Shown in pieces: positions 44,432 to 53,082 of a stretch of DNA of 64,000 bases (position 1 is the first letter of the stretch; each line of letters starts with the position of its first letter). The position numbers and the translations under genes are program-made. The notes beneath the pieces were generated by a model. That model worked only from the letters and a program-made list of their open reading frames with translations. It had not been told where the DNA came from and did no database searches. This stretch comes from Bradyrhizobium sp. B097 (GTDB lineage Bacteria > Pseudomonadota > Alphaproteobacteria > Rhizobiales > Xanthobacteraceae). Location of the stretch: positions 6,320,501 to 6,384,500 of the forward strand of contig NZ_CP152412.1 in NCBI RefSeq assembly GCF_038957035.1, written 5' to 3'.

Positions 44432-45943
44432 GTGCCGAAACTGACATTGCCAGTGCGTCTCGCGCTTCTGGTCGCGGGGACGATGTTGCCGCTGATCGTT
44501 TTCGCGGTCGGGATCGTCTTCCACAGTTACCAGCGGGATCGTCAGGCCGCCACGCAGCGCGTGCTGGAGACTGCACTCAGCATCCGCCTGCTGCTCGATG
44601 CGGAAATGCAGCGCATGACCGGCGGACTACAGGTGCTGGCGTTGACCAACTCGCTGCGCAACAGCGACTTCGACAACTTTCGCCGCGTCGCGGCCGGCTT
44701 TCTCGACCAATACGGCAAGGACGGCGTGGTGCTGGTGGCAGACCGCAGAGGACGCCAGGCGTTCTCCTCGCTGACACCGGACACCGCGAGCCTGCCGCCG
44801 CGCAACAATCTCGAGATCGTCGAGAAGGTGTTTGCGACACGGCAGCCGCAATACTCCAACCTGTTCTTCGGCGAGGTGAAGCAGCAACTGATCATCACCG
44901 TCGAGGTGCCGGTGATACGCGACGGCGAAGTGCTCTACGACATCTCCTTCAGCCCGCCGATCGAGGTCTTCCAGGCCATGATCGAGCGGCAGCGCCTGAA
45001 CCAGGACTGGACCATCTCGATCTTCGACGGCGACGGCGTCAACCTCGCCCGCGTGCCGAATCCGCAGGCGACCATCGGGCAGCGCGCCTCGCCGACGTTG
45101 TTTGCCGAGATGTTCCGCCGCAGCGAGGCGACACTGCCGACCGTCTCACTCGAAGGCGTCGCGCTGATCACGGGCTTCACCCGATCGCGCGTCACCGGCT
45201 GGACCGTCGCCGCGGGGATCGCCGAGAACTCGCTGGTGGCGCCGCTGTGGCGCTCGCTCGCGATCACTAGCGTGATCGGCGGCGTCCTGCTCATGGTCGG
45301 CCTCGGCTTTGCGGTGCGGATGGCGACCACGATCGCGCGCGGCGAGATGCTGCACGACCTCCTGATCGAGGAGCTCAACCACCGCGTCAAGAACACGCTG
45401 GCGATCCTGCAATCGATCGCCACGCAGACCTTCCGCAGCGCGAGCCGCGCCGAGCGCGAGAAATTCGAGGGACGGCTCGGCGCGCTGGCTGAGGCGCACA
45501 ATTTGCTCTCGACCGACAAATGGCAGGGCTCCGACCTGCAGGACGTGGTTAGCCGCGTGCTGCGGCCCTATCTGCTGAACAACACCGCCGAGCGGGTCAA
45601 GATGTTCGGGCCGCGCGTGCCGCTGTCGCCCCGGCTTGCTCTGGTGCTGTCGATGCTCCTGCACGAGATGGCGACCAACGCGGCCAAATACGGCGCGTTG
45701 TCCAATGACACCGGCACGGTGACGCTGGACTGGGAGATCCTTGACGAGAGTCCCGGGCCGAAGCTACGGATGATCTGGACGGAGGCCGGCGGCCCAGAGG
45801 TCACAGCGCCGGTCCAGCGCGGCTTCGGCTCCCGGCTGATAGAGCGCAGCGCCCGCGACCAGCTCGGCGGCGAAGCCACGGTCGATTTCCTGCCCCACGG
45901 CGTCGTCTACACGGTGACCAGCACCCTCGAAGCCGGCGAATGA
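44432..45943 (+). CDS. Membrane sensor histidine kinase, HWE/HisKA_2 type
   Basis: The protein of about 503 residues has TM1 at residues about 8-30, an extracytoplasmic sensory region of about 240 residues, and TM2 near residue 275-295. A HisKA_2-like domain follows with phosphorylatable His317 in EELNHRVKNTLAILQSIA, then an HATPase domain with HEMATNAAKYGALS and GFGSRLIERS. This is the HWE group common in rhizobia. The start is taken as GTG 44432 with GGGGA upstream; a TTG or ATG-like frame from 44354 crosses a poor leader. It lies 101 bases before dctA, so it may sense or regulate a dicarboxylate, but no response regulator is adjacent. Confidence 0.88.
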   Translation: MPKLTLPVRLALLVAGTMLPLIVFAVGIVFHSYQRDRQAATQRVLETALSIRLLLDAEMQRMTGGLQVLALTNSLRNSDFDNFRRVAAGFLDQYGKDGVVLVADRRGRQAFSSLTPDTASLPPRNNLEIVEKVFATRQPQYSNLFFGEVKQQLIITVEVPVIRDGEVLYDISFSPPIEVFQAMIERQRLNQDWTISIFDGDGVNLARVPNPQATIGQRASPTLFAEMFRRSEATLPTVSLEGVALITGFTRSRVTGWTVAAGIAENSLVAPLWRSLAITSVIGGVLLMVGLGFAVRMATTIARGEMLHDLLIEELNHRVKNTLAILQSIATQTFRSASRAEREKFEGRLGALAEAHNLLSTDKWQGSDLQDVVSRVLRPYLLNNTAERVKMFGPRVPLSPRLALVLSMLLHEMATNAAKYGALSNDTGTVTLDWEILDESPGPKLRMIWTEAGGPEVTAPVQRGFGSRLIERSARDQLGGEATVDFLPHGVVYTVTSTLEAGE

Positions 45944-46044
45944 CCGGGTAAATGGCTCCCAATCCTGCGACATCTTGGCACGCAAGTTGCTAAGATCGGG
46001 TGGGATCGGCCGGCAGGAACACCGGCCAAAAACAGGGGGAGTTC

Positions 46045-47364
46045 ATGTCGACCATCGCAGCGGAAGCCACGGTTGCACGCAAGCCGCTCTACACATCGCT
46101 GTTCGTGCAGGTGCTCGTTGCGCTGCTGCTCGGCATCATCATCGGCATGGCCGCGCCCGATTTCGCGATCGGGTTGAAGATCTTCAGCGATGCCTTCCTG
46201 AAGCTGATCTCGATGATCGTGGCGCCGATCGTGTTCTGCGTGGTGGTGCACGGCATCGCGGGCGCCGGCGACCTCAAGAAGGTCGGACGCGTCGGCGTCA
46301 AGGCGCTGGTGTATTTCGAGGCGATGACGACGGTCGCGCTCGTGGTCGGCTTGATCCTGGCCTATCTGTTCGGGCCCGGTCACGGCATGAACATCGATAC
46401 CTCGACGCTGGATGCCAAGGCGCTCGGCAACTATGCCAGCAACGCGCAGAAGCTGAAGGGCGAAGGCATCGGCAGCTTCCTGCTCAACATCATCCCGACC
46501 ACCTCGTTCGACGCGCTGTCGCGCAACGACGTGCTGCAGGTCCTGTTCTTCGCCATCATCTTCGGCGTCAGCCTGGCGCTGGTCGGCGGCGAGAAGGGCG
46601 AGAAAATCACCTCGTTCATCGACGCGGTCTCGACCGTGCTGTTCCGCGCCATGGGCCTGATCGTGCGCTTCGCGCCGATCGGCGTGCTCGGCGCCGTCGC
46701 CTACACGGTCGGCAAATACGGCGTCGGCTCGCTGAAGCAGCTGCTGTCGCTGGTGGCGCTGTTCTACGTCTCGGTCGCGATCTTCGTGCTCGGCGTGCTC
46801 GGCGGGGTGATGGCGCTGGCCGGCATCAACATCCTCAAGTTCCTTGGCTACCTGCGCGAGGAGCTGATGATCGTGGTCGCCACCGCGTCTTCCGATGCGG
46901 TGCTGCCGCAGGTGATGCGCAAGCTGGAGCATTTCGGCGTCAAGGATTCGGTGGTCGGCCTCGTGATTCCGACCGGCTATTCGTTCAACCTCGATGCGTT
47001 CTCGATCTATCTGACGCTGGCGGTCGTCTTCATCGCGCAGGCAACCAACACGCCGCTGTCGTTCGGCGACCTGCTGCTGGTACTCGGCGTGTCGCTGATC
47101 ACGTCGAAGGGCGCGCACGGCGTGCCCGGCTCGGCGATCGTGATCCTGGCGGCAACACTCAACGCGGTGCCGAGCATCCCGGCGATCGGCCTCGTGCTGG
47201 TGCTCTCGGTTGACTGGTTCATCGGCATGGCGCGCGCCGTCGGCAATCTGATCGGCAACTGCGTCGCCACCGTCGTGGTCGCGGCTTGGGAAGGTGACCT
47301 GGACCGTGACAAGGCCCGGCGCGTGCTCGAAGGCGCTGACGCGGTCGACGTCACCGCGGGCTGA
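46045..47364 (+). CDS. dctA: C4-dicarboxylate:cation symporter, DctA family
   Basis: The 439-residue protein is a glutamate-transporter-fold symporter. KLISMIVAPIVFCVVVHGIA, NIIPTTSFDALSRNDVLQVL, the serine-rich TASSDAVLPQVMRKLE, and the VIPTGYSFNLDAFSIYLTLA and SITSKGAHGVPGS-like segments are all hallmarks of DctA, which imports succinate, fumarate and malate. The ATG at 46045 has GGGGGAG just upstream. It follows the HWE kinase gene on the same strand. In rhizobia DctA-type carriers feed symbiotic metabolism, but the substrate here is inferred from family only. Confidence 0.93.
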   Translation: MSTIAAEATVARKPLYTSLFVQVLVALLLGIIIGMAAPDFAIGLKIFSDAFLKLISMIVAPIVFCVVVHGIAGAGDLKKVGRVGVKALVYFEAMTTVALVVGLILAYLFGPGHGMNIDTSTLDAKALGNYASNAQKLKGEGIGSFLLNIIPTTSFDALSRNDVLQVLFFAIIFGVSLALVGGEKGEKITSFIDAVSTVLFRAMGLIVRFAPIGVLGAVAYTVGKYGVGSLKQLLSLVALFYVSVAIFVLGVLGGVMALAGINILKFLGYLREELMIVVATASSDAVLPQVMRKLEHFGVKDSVVGLVIPTGYSFNLDAFSIYLTLAVVFIAQATNTPLSFGDLLLVLGVSLITSKGAHGVPGSAIVILAATLNAVPSIPAIGLVLVLSVDWFIGMARAVGNLIGNCVATVVVAAWEGDLDRDKARRVLEGADAVDVTAG

Positions 47365-47389
47365 GCCGTGCGGCAAGGACCGGCAGCGT

Positions 47390-47406
47390 CCCGCGCATGG
47401 CGCGGG
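47390..47406. terminator. Convergent terminator-like hairpin after dctA
   Basis: CCCGCGC-ATG-GCGCGGG is a perfect 7-base stem with a 3-base loop. It lies between the convergent stops of dctA and the hypothetical gene at 47415. No T-run follows. Confidence 0.45.
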
Positions 47407-47414
47407 GCGCAGGC

Positions 47415-47726
47415 TTACTTGATGAGCCGCAGATACGGCGGCAACTGCCTGGTCGCCGGTTCCTGAACCGGCTCGTCCGACGCGATCATGTCGCACAGCG
47501 CCTTCAACTCGGAATCCGTCACCTTGTGCAGCTCCATCCGAAGCTCGAGGATGGCAAGGGACAGCAGCCGCGCCGTCTCCGTGTTCGCCCGGTCAGTCAG
47601 AAATGCCTGACATTCTTCCAGGGTTGCCAGCAGCGCCAGCAACCGTTCTTCCGTATTTGCGACCGGCATATCTTCCACTCCCGAAGCCGCGAGGTAGAGT
47701 CGAGGTGTTCCCCTCTTCCGCTTCAT
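47415..47726 (-). CDS. Hypothetical protein (103 residues)
   Basis: I do not recognise the family. The protein has a basic N-terminus (MKRKRGTPRLYL), a helical middle rich in Glu, Leu and Ala (ERLLALLATLEECQAFL and ARLLSLAILELRMEL), and a proline-containing tail. The helices could dimerise. The ATG at 47726 is chosen because GGAGAGG lies just upstream. An internal ATG at 47669 would give 84 residues. It is divergent from the long leader of the XRE gene and convergent with dctA. No signal or membrane segment is seen. Confidence 0.6.
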   Translation of the reverse strand: MKRKRGTPRLYLAASGVEDMPVANTEERLLALLATLEECQAFLTDRANTETARLLSLAILELRMELHKVTDSELKALCDMIASDEPVQEPATRQLPPYLRLIK

Positions 47727-47955
47727 TTGGCCTCTCCTGCCAGAGTTCGCCGGCTTTCCGTAGGCGCACAATTGTTCCCGATGATTCAGAACTTTTAGGC
47801 AATTGTCCAGCAACATTCCGAAAGCCTGACTTGGACTTACGTCAAACTTTTCGCATTGGCGGCGATTCAGTCAAGCAACCGCGGACCGTCGCCGCGACCT
47901 CAGGATGCACTAGCTGGGGTTGCATCCATACTAGGACGCTCGTACAATATTGGCT

Positions 47956-47973
47956 GCCCGTAGAACTACGGGC
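47956..47973. promoter_or_regulatory. Perfect 18-base palindrome in the leader upstream of the XRE gene
   Basis: GCCCGTAG-AA-CTACGGGC has 8-base arms and a 2-base centre. It is either a dimer-binding operator or a tight RNA hairpin. It is part of the 569-base interval 47727-48295, which is AT-richer than its surroundings and has no gene I can support. Confidence 0.5.
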
Positions 47974-48073
47974 GCAGTGCATTGCCGCCCAGTAAGCATG
48001 CGCGCAAAATCTGTGTCGATCAAACTCGCGCTAGTTGTGGTTTGGTCAATATTTTGCCAAATGTAGAGGGCGG

Positions 48074-48119
48074 GGTGTCGACAGACACCTTGGTGCGGTC
48101 GACTACAGGTAGTCGACCG
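48074..48119. promoter_or_regulatory. Two adjacent perfect palindromes upstream of the XRE gene
   Basis: 48074-48089 is GGTGTC-GACA-GACACC. 48096-48119 has 11-base arms CGGTCGACTAC / GTAGTCGACCG around AG. A further GTTCG-GA-CGAAC lies near 48190. These could be operators, or RNA structures of a long leader or an unannotated small RNA. Confidence 0.5.
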
Positions 48120-48295
48120 ATTCGGTACTTGGGTGCTTCCAATGCGCGAGTGCGTTTGGATACCATCCCGCGATCTTCTTGGATTTCGTCGTTCGGACGA
48201 ACTGACGATCCACTCGAGCTTAACGCGGTACATCATGAACGTGTCCCTGACCCGACCGGGCCAGGGATTCTCGATTTGAAGGACGGGTCACAAGA

Positions 48296-48691
48296 ATGAA
48301 CAGATCAGCAGCAAAGAAGATGAAGCAGCGCAGCGCCGGCAAGCCGGACATTGAGTTGGGCAAGCGGATTCGTCTGCGCCGTGTCGAGCAGAAGATCTCG
48401 CAGGCGGAACTCGGCGACAAGCTGGGCGTCAGCTTCCAGCAGGTTCAGAAGTACGAGAAGGGCGTGAACCGTGTCGGCGCCGCCCGCCTTCAGCAGATCG
48501 CGACCGCGCTGGACGTGCCGGTGACCTTCTTCTACGACGGCGACAACAAGGCCCGCGAAGTCGAGAGCCTGCTGTTCCTCGACAGCGCGTTCAGCCTCCG
48601 GTTGCTGCGCGCCTACAGCAAGATCAAGGATCAGACCGTGCAGCGCCAACTGGTGTCGCTGATGGAATCGATCGCCGCCAACGAAGACTGA
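48296..48691 (+). CDS. XRE-family helix-turn-helix regulator
   Basis: The 131-residue protein has an XRE/Cro-C1 domain at residues about 20-75: LGKRIRLRRVEQKISQAELG, DKLGVSFQQVQKYEKGVNRV and RLQQIATALDVPVTFFY. A short helical tail ends MESIAANED. This is the widespread alphaproteobacterial group that includes rhizobial PraR, a regulator of attachment and quorum sensing; equivalence is suggested by family resemblance only. The gene has an unusually long, hairpin-rich upstream region and a strong terminator downstream. Confidence 0.92.
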   Translation: MNRSAAKKMKQRSAGKPDIELGKRIRLRRVEQKISQAELGDKLGVSFQQVQKYEKGVNRVGAARLQQIATALDVPVTFFYDGDNKAREVESLLFLDSAFSLRLLRAYSKIKDQTVQRQLVSLMESIAANED

Positions 48692-48806
48692 ACGGCACAG
48701 CACAGGTACGATCGCGACACCGCGAACGCGATCGACCAGGGCGAGCGGATCGACCGCGACCGGTCATTGGGATCGCCACGCGCCGGTCGGACCGGGAAGA
48801 TATCGA

Positions 48807-48840
48807 AGCGCTGCCATCGGCGATGGCAGCGCTTTTTCTT
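48807..48840 (+). terminator. Strong rho-independent terminator
   Basis: AGCGCTGCCATC-GGC-GATGGCAGCGCT is a perfect 12-base stem with a 3-base loop, followed by TTTTCTT. It ends the XRE transcript after a 115-base 3' untranslated region. The rest of the gap, 48841-49132, has no gene that I can support. Confidence 0.9.
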
Positions 48841-49132
48841 TGTCCGTTCGGCGCCGGTAGGTCCGTGCCCCCGGCTTCGGCACAACGAGCGAGCGATCTC
48901 CGCGTTGATGTACGCCACAAGGTCGAGCGGCCGCGATGCCGACGATGGCGACCGCCCTGGGCCGGCACGACGGTCACGGTAATGTTCCGACCGCAACCAA
49001 AACTTAATCAAGACGCAACGGTCTCGGGATAGATCATCATCTCCGAACGAACGCGCCGCCCCCTCCATTCATGTTGCCGGGGCCGTGCCTTCCGATTTTT
49101 CGCGCAAGCGACGCAGTCCGGAGAATCGAGAT

Positions 49133-50464
49133 ATGCAAAGAGTGACACTCGTCGTCGTAGCCACGATGCTTGCGGCTCTACCGGCATTCGCCCAAACCAC
49201 CGGCGCGCTCGGCCCGACTGCGGCAGTCCCGCCTCACCATGCCCTGCCGGCTGCGGCACCGGCGGCCACCCAGCCAGGCCAGGCCAAGCCGGCCACGTCG
49301 GCCTCGGTCGCGGAAACGCGATCGGCCGCCGCGCTCGCGCTGTCGCGCGAGCCGACCTACGACCAGGGCAGCGCACAGCGCATTCGCGACGTGGTGAAGC
49401 GCTATTCCGATCTCGCCGCCCGCGGCGGTTGGCCCACGATCCCCACGGACGCGAAATTTGCGTTGGGCGTCCAGGGCGCCCATGACGATCTGCTGCGCAA
49501 CCGTCTGATCATCACCGGTGACCTTGCCGCGGACAAGGCCACCGGCTCCTATGATGAAGTCGTGGCCGACGCGGTGAAGCGCTTCCAGACACGCCACGGG
49601 CTCGGGGCGACCGGCTCGGTGACGCCGCGGACGCTGGCTGCACTCAACGTTCCCGTGCAGAAGCGGATCAAGCAGCTCGAGGCCTCGCTGGAGCGGCTTG
49701 ACCAGATGGATTTCCAGTTTGGGCAGCGCTATGTCGTCGTCAACATTCCCGCCACCTTCGCCGAGGCCGTCGAGGACGACAAGGTCGTGCGACGCTACCG
49801 CGTGATCGTCGGCAAGACCGAGAAACCCTCGCCGACGCTGACGTCCGAGATCACCGACGTCATTCTCAATCCGACCTGGACGGTGCCGTCATCGATCACG
49901 AAGACGGAGATCGCGGCGCATATGCGCAAGGATCCGGCCTACCTGTCGCGCATGCACATGGACGTGCTCGACGCCCACGACAACCCGATCGATCCGCGTT
50001 CGGTCGAGTGGTCGGGCGATCACGCGCCGAATATCACGGTGCGTCAGCAGAGCGGCGCATGGAATGCGCTCGGCGCGGTCAAGATCGACATGCCGAATTC
50101 CTATTCGGTCTACATGCACGACACCAATCAGCACAGCCTGTTCAACGACGACTATCGCTTCGATTCGCATGGCTGCTCGCGCGTCGACAATGTCCGCGAT
50201 CTCGCGGCATGGCTGCTGAAAGACCAGCCGCAGTGGACCCGCGCTGCCATCGATGCCGCGATCGCCACAGGACAGCGCCAGGACGTCCGCATGCTGAAGA
50301 AGGTGCCGGTGGCCTGGATCTACCTCACGGCGTGGATGACGAAGGACCGGACCGTCCAGTTCCGCAACGACGTCTACGACCAGGACCGGCAACTCCTCGA
50401 AGCCACCGCCGAGGAAGCTGCCTTCTTCAACAAGGCCGCCGAACATCCGCCGACCGCGCAGTAG
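49133..50464 (+). CDS. L,D-transpeptidase (YkuD domain) with peptidoglycan-binding domain
   Basis: The 443-residue exported enzyme has a signal peptide (MQRVTLVVVATMLAALPAFA), then a Pro/Ala-rich linker. A peptidoglycan-binding region includes AVKRFQTRHGLGATGSVTPR. A YkuD catalytic domain of the YcbB/LdtD-like type follows, with nucleophile Cys348 in DSHGCSRVDN and the preceding MHDTNQHSLF. It forms 3-3 cross-links in peptidoglycan or attaches envelope proteins. The ATG at 49133 is preceded by GGAG; an earlier frame from 49085 adds a basic stretch without a site. Confidence 0.93.
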   Translation: MQRVTLVVVATMLAALPAFAQTTGALGPTAAVPPHHALPAAAPAATQPGQAKPATSASVAETRSAAALALSREPTYDQGSAQRIRDVVKRYSDLAARGGWPTIPTDAKFALGVQGAHDDLLRNRLIITGDLAADKATGSYDEVVADAVKRFQTRHGLGATGSVTPRTLAALNVPVQKRIKQLEASLERLDQMDFQFGQRYVVVNIPATFAEAVEDDKVVRRYRVIVGKTEKPSPTLTSEITDVILNPTWTVPSSITKTEIAAHMRKDPAYLSRMHMDVLDAHDNPIDPRSVEWSGDHAPNITVRQQSGAWNALGAVKIDMPNSYSVYMHDTNQHSLFNDDYRFDSHGCSRVDNVRDLAAWLLKDQPQWTRAAIDAAIATGQRQDVRMLKKVPVAWIYLTAWMTKDRTVQFRNDVYDQDRQLLEATAEEAAFFNKAAEHPPTAQ

Positions 50465-50690
50465 AGCACTTTTCCGCGAAGCGCCACCAAAGGTCATCAC
50501 GTATTGTTTGCGCCTCGCCATTCTGTCGCGCGGCGAATTGTCGCCCGCGCACGGAGCGACCTCACAACTCCCGCATTTGCTGCGTTGAACCGGCATCGCC
50601 AGAACCGAGTGCACCTGCCTGGCTTTTTTGTCGCAGCAACGAAGTGGCCGCATGGACGTTTTCAGGCTTCAACCAAGGAGATCGATCTCA

Positions 50691-51014
50691 ATGAATATCA
50701 AGCTTGCCGTTATTGGACTGGCCGCGCTCGGAAGCGCAGCGTTGATGTCCGGTGCGGCATCGGCGATGCCGAACGGGCTTCCGCAGGCCAGCCACATCGC
50801 AGGCGAAACGTCCAATGTCGACAAGGTGCGCCAGGTCTGCGATCGCTGGGGCCGCTGCTACTGGCAGCCGGGCTACGGCTACGGACCGCGCCATCACGGA
50901 TGGCATCATCGTCCGCACTTTTACCCCCGCCATCATCACGGGCACCGTCATCACGGCGGACATCATGGTGGCGGCCATCACGGCGGCGGACATCACGGCG
51001 GACACGGGCGCTAG
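50691..51014 (+). CDS. Secreted His/Gly-rich small protein
   Basis: The 107-residue protein has a signal peptide (MNIKLAVIGLAALGSAALMS, ending ASA). A mature domain with Cys pair CDRWGRCYW follows, and then a C-terminal third made almost entirely of His and Gly (repeats of HHGG). The ribosome site AAGGAG lies ahead of the ATG at 50691. The His-rich tail could bind metal, and similar small exported proteins with a WGRC motif are common in Bradyrhizobium. The function is unknown. Confidence 0.8.
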   Translation: MNIKLAVIGLAALGSAALMSGAASAMPNGLPQASHIAGETSNVDKVRQVCDRWGRCYWQPGYGYGPRHHGWHHRPHFYPRHHHGHRHHGGHHGGGHHGGGHHGGHGR

Positions 51015-51022
51015 TCGTCAGC

Positions 51023-51050
51023 GAGGGGGCTTCGGCCCCCTCACCTTTTC
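51023..51050. terminator. Terminator between convergent genes
   Basis: GAGGGGGC-TTCG-GCCCCCTC is an 8-base stem with a UUCG tetraloop, followed by ACCTTTTC. It ends the His-rich gene and probably also the convergent carbamoyltransferase gene at 51063. Confidence 0.85.
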
Positions 51051-51062
51051 TGCCAGTGCCGG

Positions 51063-52829
51063 CTACATCCGTCCCGCGCGGCGGACGAGCACGTTCTCGA
51101 GGAAGAGATACTCGATGCCGGTGCCGAGGAAGGTGTTGATGGCTTCGCGCGGGGTGTTGACGATCGGCTGCCCCTTCACGTTGAAGCTCGTGTTCAGCAC
51201 CATTTCGCGGCCGGTCGCCCGGCCGACCGCCCGCAGCAACGCGTGGAATTCCGGATTGTCCCTGACCCCGACCGTCTGCACCCGGGCCGAGCCGTTGACA
51301 TGCGTGATCGCCGGCAGCGCGGCGCGGTGCTCGGGGCGCACGTCGGCGGTCATGATCATGTAGGGAAGTTCGAGCCCCTTCGGCACCTCGAACCAGTCAT
51401 GTACCTGCTCGAGGCTGACCGCCGGCGCGAACGGGCGGAAGGCTTCGCGCATCTTGACCATCGCGTTGATGCGGTCGCGCATCTCCGGATGACCGGGATC
51501 GGCCAGGATGCTGCGGTGTCCGAGGGCGCGGGGGCCGAACTCCATGCGCCCGCGATACCAGCCGAGCACGCGTCCGGCGGCGATGAGCCTCGCCGCCGCC
51601 GCGCAGGTCTCGTCGAGATCCGGAAAGCGCGTGATCTCGATGCGGCCGGCGGTGTCGGCGAGCGCCCTGTCGATCTCGGTTTGCGCGTGCGCGGGGCCGA
51701 GGAAGGGCACGGGCATCCGGACGTTCTGGACGCCACTGTCGCGCGATGCCGACCAGAGCGCGGCGCCGAGCGCGGAGCCATCGTCGCCGGCGGCCGGCTG
51801 GACGTAGATCTCGTCGAACAGGCCGGACTGCAGCAGGCGGCCGTTGGCGGTGCAGTTGAGCGCGACGCCGCCCGCCATCGCGAGCCTGCGCAGGCCGGTG
51901 CTGCGGCCGAAATGGCCGCAGATGTGGAGCATGACCGCGTCGAGGCATTCCTGCAGCGCTGCGGCGACGTCGCGATGGTCGTCGGTGACGTCGCCGTCGG
52001 GCGCGCGTGCCGGGATCAGATGCTCTCCGAGATGCCGTCGCGTCGCGCCGTAGGTTTCGCGATCATGGCGCTCGGTATTGAGGCGGAGCAGCGGAATCCT
52101 GATCAGGCCGTCGTCGCGCAGCTCCACGGTCCGCTCGAAAAAGCGACGGTGGCGGGCGGGATCGCCGTAGGGAGCGAGGCCCATGATCTTGTATTCGTCG
52201 GAGTTGAAATCGAAGCCGAGATGCAGCGTCAGCGTGGAATAGAGGATGCCGATCGAATCCTGGGCGGTGATTTCCGCGAGCTTGTCGATCGCGTTGTCGT
52301 GCGCGTGATAGACGGTGACGGCGTGGACCTCGCCCATGCCGTCGAGCACCACAACCAGGCATTCGTCCCAGCCGGAAGTGTAGTAGGCGCTGGCGGCGTG
52401 GGACAGATGATGATTGACGTGGTGGACCTTGCCGGCGGGAAATCCGGGTAGGTGCGCATCCACTTGCGAGAGCAGTTTCTCGCGCGAGAACACCTCCCTG
52501 TATTGCCGGGCGGAGGTCGGATCCAGCATGAACGCGGCCTTGTAGGGCGCATAGTCGAAGCCGTGAGAGATCACGTCGATGTCGGATGACTTCAGGCCAG
52601 CGGTCTTAAGGCAGTAGCTGACAGCGCCGATCGGGAAATCACCGGTGTGTTTCTTGCGGTTGAAGCGCTCTTCGGCGGCACCGGCGACGATCCTGCCGTC
52701 GACCACCAGCACCGCAGCGGAATCGTGGCCCTGTGAGATCCGGTACTCGCGCTCCTCCAGGCCCGGCCAGTGCTTCCTCTTGAAGGGGATCGAGCTCTCG
52801 AATCCACTGATGCCGATGATTTTTGCCAT
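51063..52829 (-). CDS. NodU/TobZ/CmcH-family O-carbamoyltransferase
   Basis: The 588-residue enzyme has the two-domain build of O-carbamoyltransferases. An N-terminal Kae1-like metal domain carries GHDSAAVLVVDGRIVAGAAE, EERFNRKKH and the His cluster HHVNHHLSHAAS (His140, His141, His144). The carbamoyl-adenylate-forming C-terminal domain has RMEFGPRALGHRSILADP and FRPFAPAVSLE. Such enzymes carbamoylate hydroxyls in Nod factors, tobramycin and cephamycins, using carbamoyl phosphate and ATP. The neighbours are biosynthetic and no nod genes are near, so an undefined small molecule is the likelier acceptor. ATG 52829 is used. It is divergent from the monooxygenase operon across 253 bases. Confidence 0.93.
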   Translation of the reverse strand: MAKIIGISGFESSIPFKRKHWPGLEEREYRISQGHDSAAVLVVDGRIVAGAAEERFNRKKHTGDFPIGAVSYCLKTAGLKSSDIDVISHGFDYAPYKAAFMLDPTSARQYREVFSREKLLSQVDAHLPGFPAGKVHHVNHHLSHAASAYYTSGWDECLVVVLDGMGEVHAVTVYHAHDNAIDKLAEITAQDSIGILYSTLTLHLGFDFNSDEYKIMGLAPYGDPARHRRFFERTVELRDDGLIRIPLLRLNTERHDRETYGATRRHLGEHLIPARAPDGDVTDDHRDVAAALQECLDAVMLHICGHFGRSTGLRRLAMAGGVALNCTANGRLLQSGLFDEIYVQPAAGDDGSALGAALWSASRDSGVQNVRMPVPFLGPAHAQTEIDRALADTAGRIEITRFPDLDETCAAAARLIAAGRVLGWYRGRMEFGPRALGHRSILADPGHPEMRDRINAMVKMREAFRPFAPAVSLEQVHDWFEVPKGLELPYMIMTADVRPEHRAALPAITHVNGSARVQTVGVRDNPEFHALLRAVGRATGREMVLNTSFNVKGQPIVNTPREAINTFLGTGIEYLFLENVLVRRAGRM

Positions 52830-53082
52830 ATTCAACAACCCCTGGACGGATCACGCTCAAGGGAAATTCGAGCAGGTTCCGCAGCATCGTTGCAGAGAAG
52901 CCGGGGAAATCAAGGTCCGCAAAAGTCCCGTGCGCCGCCCCGGAATAGTCGATCAGGCATCCGTGCCCATCGCTTGACGGAGTACCACCTTTGCGTCGGG
53001 GACCTCCCGAACGCCTATGCTACCGTGACGGGGTTTTCCGCCAAATCACGGCGTTCGTGCGCCTTTCGCATGGAGGTGGACG

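Noticed and set aside
45907..47496. Open frame of 529 codons on the - strand
   Set aside because: It is antisense to dctA, and the translation is a His/Asp/Arg-rich low-complexity sequence.
51063..52829. Assigning the carbamoyltransferase as NodU of Nod-factor synthesis
   Set aside because: No nod box or other nod genes are visible, and the divergent operon encodes carrier-protein chemistry. The family is right but the Nod-factor role is not supported.
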